Below are positions 62,094-64,000 of a stretch of DNA of 64,000 bases, one piece after another (the stretch's first letter is position 1; each line of letters starts with the position of its first letter). The position numbers were made by a program, and so were the translations under genes. Where the stretch lies: contig NZ_JAHXZS010000001.1 in the NCBI RefSeq assembly GCF_019740335.1, positions 62,001-126,000 of the forward strand, given 5' to 3'. The notes below the pieces were generated by a model. It made no database searches. It saw only the letters and a list, made by a program, of their open reading frames with translations, and was not told the origin of the DNA. The DNA is from Alteraquisediminimonas sediminicola. GTDB lineage: Bacteria; Pseudomonadota; Alphaproteobacteria; Sphingomonadales; Sphingomonadaceae.

Positions 62094-62122
62094 TTGACCC
62101 GGATGATTGGCATGATTATAGG
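62094..62122 (+). promoter_or_regulatory. Promoter of tRNA-Met
   Basis: TTGACC (62094-62099) is 17 bases from TATAGG (62117-62122), with a predicted start about 35 bases before the mature tRNA. Confidence 0.75.
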
Positions 62123-62163
62123 CCCGTCATCCCAATCGCAATGCGGTTCGGAAAGCCCATTGG

Positions 62164-62240
62164 GGCGGAGTAGCTCAGCTGGTTAGAGCAGCGGAATCAT
62201 AATCCGCGTGTCGGGGGTTCGAGTCCCTCCTCCGCTACCA
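62164..62240 (+). tRNA. tRNA-Met (anticodon CAT), elongator type
   Basis: A 77-nt cloverleaf. The acceptor GGCGGAG pairs with CTCCGCT (G-T at the first pair), then discriminator A and CCA. The anticodon stem GCGGA/TCCGC holds loop ATCATAA with anticodon CAT. The paired first acceptor base and general sequence fit an elongator tRNA-Met; an initiator would have an unpaired 1-72. A lysidine-type tRNA-Ile cannot be wholly excluded from sequence. Confidence 0.95.
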
Positions 62241-62350
62241 TTTTTCAAATATTTGGTGGCAGGCACGGGCGGGCGGATTGCTCGTTATGTGTATATGAAT
62301 TGCAGGCACGCCAAGTGATCTGCGGGCCTCATCGGCCCGCATGATCGATG

Positions 62351-62647
62351 TCACACAGTTGCGATGACGGTCCCGGTGAATTTTTCCCGTGCAGATTCGA
62401 ACTTCCGCATCGGCTGGAAGGACTTGTCATCTATAATCAGCGATTTCAGGCCGGTCACCTTGAAGATGCCGATCTTGAACTGCTTGGGTGCTGCACCATT
62501 GCGTTCGACAGCAAGCGCGTCGACGAAATATTCGTCATGCTGTGTGTATAATACATGCGGTGCCAATAGTAATTTGTCTTTATTATATGTGGCACGGACA
62601 CATTTGCGGAGCGTGATCGCTTCCATGAGAATTTCGATTGAGTTCAT
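62351..62647 (-). CDS. Small WYL-like domain protein
   Basis: A 98-residue protein. LMEAITLRKCVRATYNKDKLLLAPHVLY followed by YFVDALAVERNG and the phenylalanine-rich FKVTGLKSLIIDDKSFQP resembles the WYL fold, a ligand-sensing beta domain usually fused to a helix-turn-helix. No DNA-binding domain precedes it, so it is a stand-alone form. The codons are more AT-rich than the neighbours. It lies about 110 bases after tRNA-Met, on the opposite strand. Family assignment is from pattern only. Confidence 0.55.
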   Translation of the reverse strand: MNSIEILMEAITLRKCVRATYNKDKLLLAPHVLYTQHDEYFVDALAVERNGAAPKQFKIGIFKVTGLKSLIIDDKSFQPMRKFESAREKFTGTVIATV

Positions 62648-62735
62648 GCATTCTCATGGATCATTGACGCAGAAAGTCCAGATAAATATCTGGGATCAAC
62701 GAAAACTGCACCCGTGACTGGCGGTATTCCGCCGT

Positions 62736-63332
62736 TCAGCGATCAATCGGCTCGAAACTGAACAAGCCGCGCCGATAATTCATCGTGATCTTGATATGGG
62801 TAAGCCCCGGCCCGGCGTTAACCGAAACGGATTTCGCCTTGGGCTTTGACCAGCCGAGTTTGGGATTGCCGGCAAAGCCAACGCCGTCGACGGATAGGCC
62901 GAATTTCCGATTCTTGTCGCGATCATGCAACAGGCTGATCGCGTAAACGCCCGCAGATGGCAGGCGGACGCACAACTCAGCATGGCCGTATGGTGGCGGC
63001 TCGATCTCGGCTCGGCGAAAGGTCTTTTTTGCGGCGATCAATATGTCGTCATTCTCGAGAAAATCATGATCATTGGAGGGATATACCTCCAGCTTGAGAT
63101 AGCCTTGGCGATCTTTCAGGCCCAACGCGGTAACTAACAGCGCCGGTCCATGTTCATTCTTCCGGCATGCGCCCTCGGCCTTGCCACGTTCCGGGTCGGG
63201 CGGGGCATGCGATGTCGCGCCGAGCAGGCATGGCATCATCAGCAATAATGCTATTTTCTTGCCGTGCCCCGTTACTTTGTCACCAGCCACGTCGACCCCC
63301 GTCCGATCAAACCCCGTCACATCAGGCCCCAT
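62736..63332 (-). CDS. Exported DUF2141-type protein with N-terminal repeats
   Basis: A 198-residue protein. The C-terminal two-thirds match DUF2141: LKLEVYPSNDHDFLEND, CVRLPSAGVYAISLLHDRDKNRKFGLSVDG and a phenylalanine/tryptophan-rich end. A signal-like stretch KKIALLLMMPCLLGATSH lies at residues 25-42. Ahead of it, residues 3-22 are four five-residue repeats (PDVTG, FDRTG, VDVAG, DKVTG). The ATG at 63332 lacks a clear ribosome site and a GTG at 63290 is an alternative within the repeats. Function unknown, probably periplasmic. Confidence 0.72.
   Translation of the reverse strand: MGPDVTGFDRTGVDVAGDKVTGHGKKIALLLMMPCLLGATSHAPPDPERGKAEGACRKNEHGPALLVTALGLKDRQGYLKLEVYPSNDHDFLENDDILIAAKKTFRRAEIEPPPYGHAELCVRLPSAGVYAISLLHDRDKNRKFGLSVDGVGFAGNPKLGWSKPKAKSVSVNAGPGLTHIKITMNYRRGLFSFEPIDR
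63267..63326. repeat. Degenerate 15-bp tandem repeat at the 5' end of the DUF2141 gene
   Basis: Four consecutive in-frame 15-bp units (starting 63267, 63282, 63297, 63312) encode xDVTG-type pentapeptides. The minus-strand consensus is about GATGTGACGGGG with a variable first codon. The array abuts the predicted ATG. Confidence 0.7.
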
Positions 63333-63558
63333 TTTGCGACATGTTTTGATTAAGCGTAGTTTAAGCCTCTAAAGACCCGATTTTTCTATACATGATTTCG
63401 ATAATTTTCACAGCGGCGACGATTTTTCATCGTAGAAGTCTTATGGTAGCTCCAATATTTCCTCAACAATCAAGGTGTTTTAAGCGTATTATGATCATAT
63501 GCTGACGCGCGTTTTAGCCTTAAGCATATATGTCAAAGAGACGATTGAGGTGATGTCC

Positions 63559-64000
63559 ATGCATATCCTGCCTAAATCTGTGCCGATGGCCTTGGCTGCT
63601 TTATGCCTGATAGCGGCGCCTGCATGGGCGGTGAGCCATCAGGATTGGGATACGGCCAGTTCAATTGGTGCCTATGGCCTGACGGCGATTGCCATTGGCT
63701 GGCCCTTGTTGGAGCACGATCGCGCAGGGGCGTTGCAGGCGGTGGCATCCGGCGGTGCGGCAGAACTGGTGGCCCAAGGCCTGAAGGCGACAATCCATGA
63801 AACCCGCCCGGATGGCAGCAATCGCAGGAGCTTTCCCTCTGGTCATACAAGCGTCGCCTTTGCGGCTGCCGCCAGCCTATATGAACGTCAGGGGCCTCAA
63901 GCGGGCGTAGCGGCGTTCACCATTGCAAGCCTTGTCGGCGTGGCAAGGGTGAAGGCGGACAAACATCATTGGTATGATTGCGTTGCTGGCGCGGCGATTG
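63559..64000 (+). CDS. PAP2-family phosphatase, 3' truncated by window edge
   Basis: The first 147 codons of a membrane phosphatase of the PAP2 superfamily. A hydrophobic start (SVPMALAALCLIAAPAWAV) looks like a signal peptide. The three active-site motifs are visible: the KATIHETRPDG block, FPSGHTSVAF, and ARVKADKHHWYDCVAG. In the third block Ala precedes Arg where Ser-Arg is commonest. The start at 63559 has GAGG eight bases ahead; the ATG at 63553 is too close to it. The gene continues past the window. It probably acts on lipid or sugar phosphates in the periplasm. Confidence 0.85.
   Translation, partial: MHILPKSVPMALAALCLIAAPAWAVSHQDWDTASSIGAYGLTAIAIGWPLLEHDRAGALQAVASGGAAELVAQGLKATIHETRPDGSNRRSFPSGHTSVAFAAAASLYERQGPQAGVAAFTIASLVGVARVKADKHHWYDCVAGAAI

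Noticed and set aside
62164-62240. tRNA-Met as an integration site for a mobile island
   Set aside because: No integrase gene and no duplicate of the tRNA 3' end were seen in the remaining 1.8 kb; only the small AT-rich gene hints at it.

Overview
The window looks like an ordinary chromosomal stretch of a free-living alphaproteobacterium, most likely a sphingomonad (Sphingomonadales). The evidence is the split atpHAGDC operon with a very short epsilon subunit, metX-metW coupling, 5-aminolevulinate synthase (C4 haem route), a 14-gene nuo operon that continues into birA-coaX-rnj, the alphaproteobacterial block zauP-like/zapA/6S RNA/5-formyl-THF cyclo-ligase, and many small sphingomonad-type proteins. 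GC content is moderately high by eye, coding density is high, and no IS element, prophage, CRISPR array or rRNA operon was seen.

Layout. 1-1423: end of metX plus metW, then a shared bidirectional terminator. 1508-6328 (minus): F1-ATPase operon atpH-A-G-D-C, with hairpins in the leader and between genes. 6673-10850: a 45-residue small protein, ppk2, aspS and rnd. 10852-17183: a DUF3800 protein, typA, a 36-bp direct repeat pair, an EamA transporter, an exported glutathione peroxidase and an M24 aminopeptidase. 17207-18967: tRNA-Asp, then (minus) a ZauP-like protein, zapA, 6S RNA, 5-formyl-THF cyclo-ligase and DUF2842. 19141-24382: tkt-gap-pgk-fba, a central carbon cluster. 24485-27333: glutathione peroxidase, thiE, efp, suhB. 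27591-45169: nuoA-N, birA, coaX, rnj, followed by DUF1467. 45524-53572 (minus): a DUF4402 protein, a TipN-like coiled-coil membrane protein, anmK, hemA, then the moxR/GFA/VWA trio. 53921-56496: rpsM-rpsK-rpoA-rplQ with its own promoter. 56648-64000: a crotonase, wecC and wecB (UDP-ManNAcA synthesis), an alpha/beta hydrolase, a ferredoxin-type reductase, tRNA-Met, a small WYL-like protein, a DUF2141 protein and a partial PAP2 phosphatase.

How it fits together. Respiratory energy conservation dominates (complex I and F1-ATPase), together with glycolytic and pentose-phosphate carbon flow, translation and transcription core genes, cell-division and polarity functions (ZapA, ZauP-like, TipN-like) and peroxide defence.

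The most unusual sequence signals are two unrelated genes (wecC and the DUF2141 gene) whose N-termini carry degenerate in-frame 15-bp tandem repeats ahead of the conserved domain. Next come the 36-bp palindromic direct repeat pair after typA, the UUCG-capped perfect hairpin between rpsK and rpoA, a terminator-like hairpin in the atpH leader, and a GFA-fold gene inserted inside a MoxR/VWA pair. I did not find a convincing new multi-gene system. Start sites were often set from ribosome-binding-site spacing and family N-termini, and these are flagged entry by entry.
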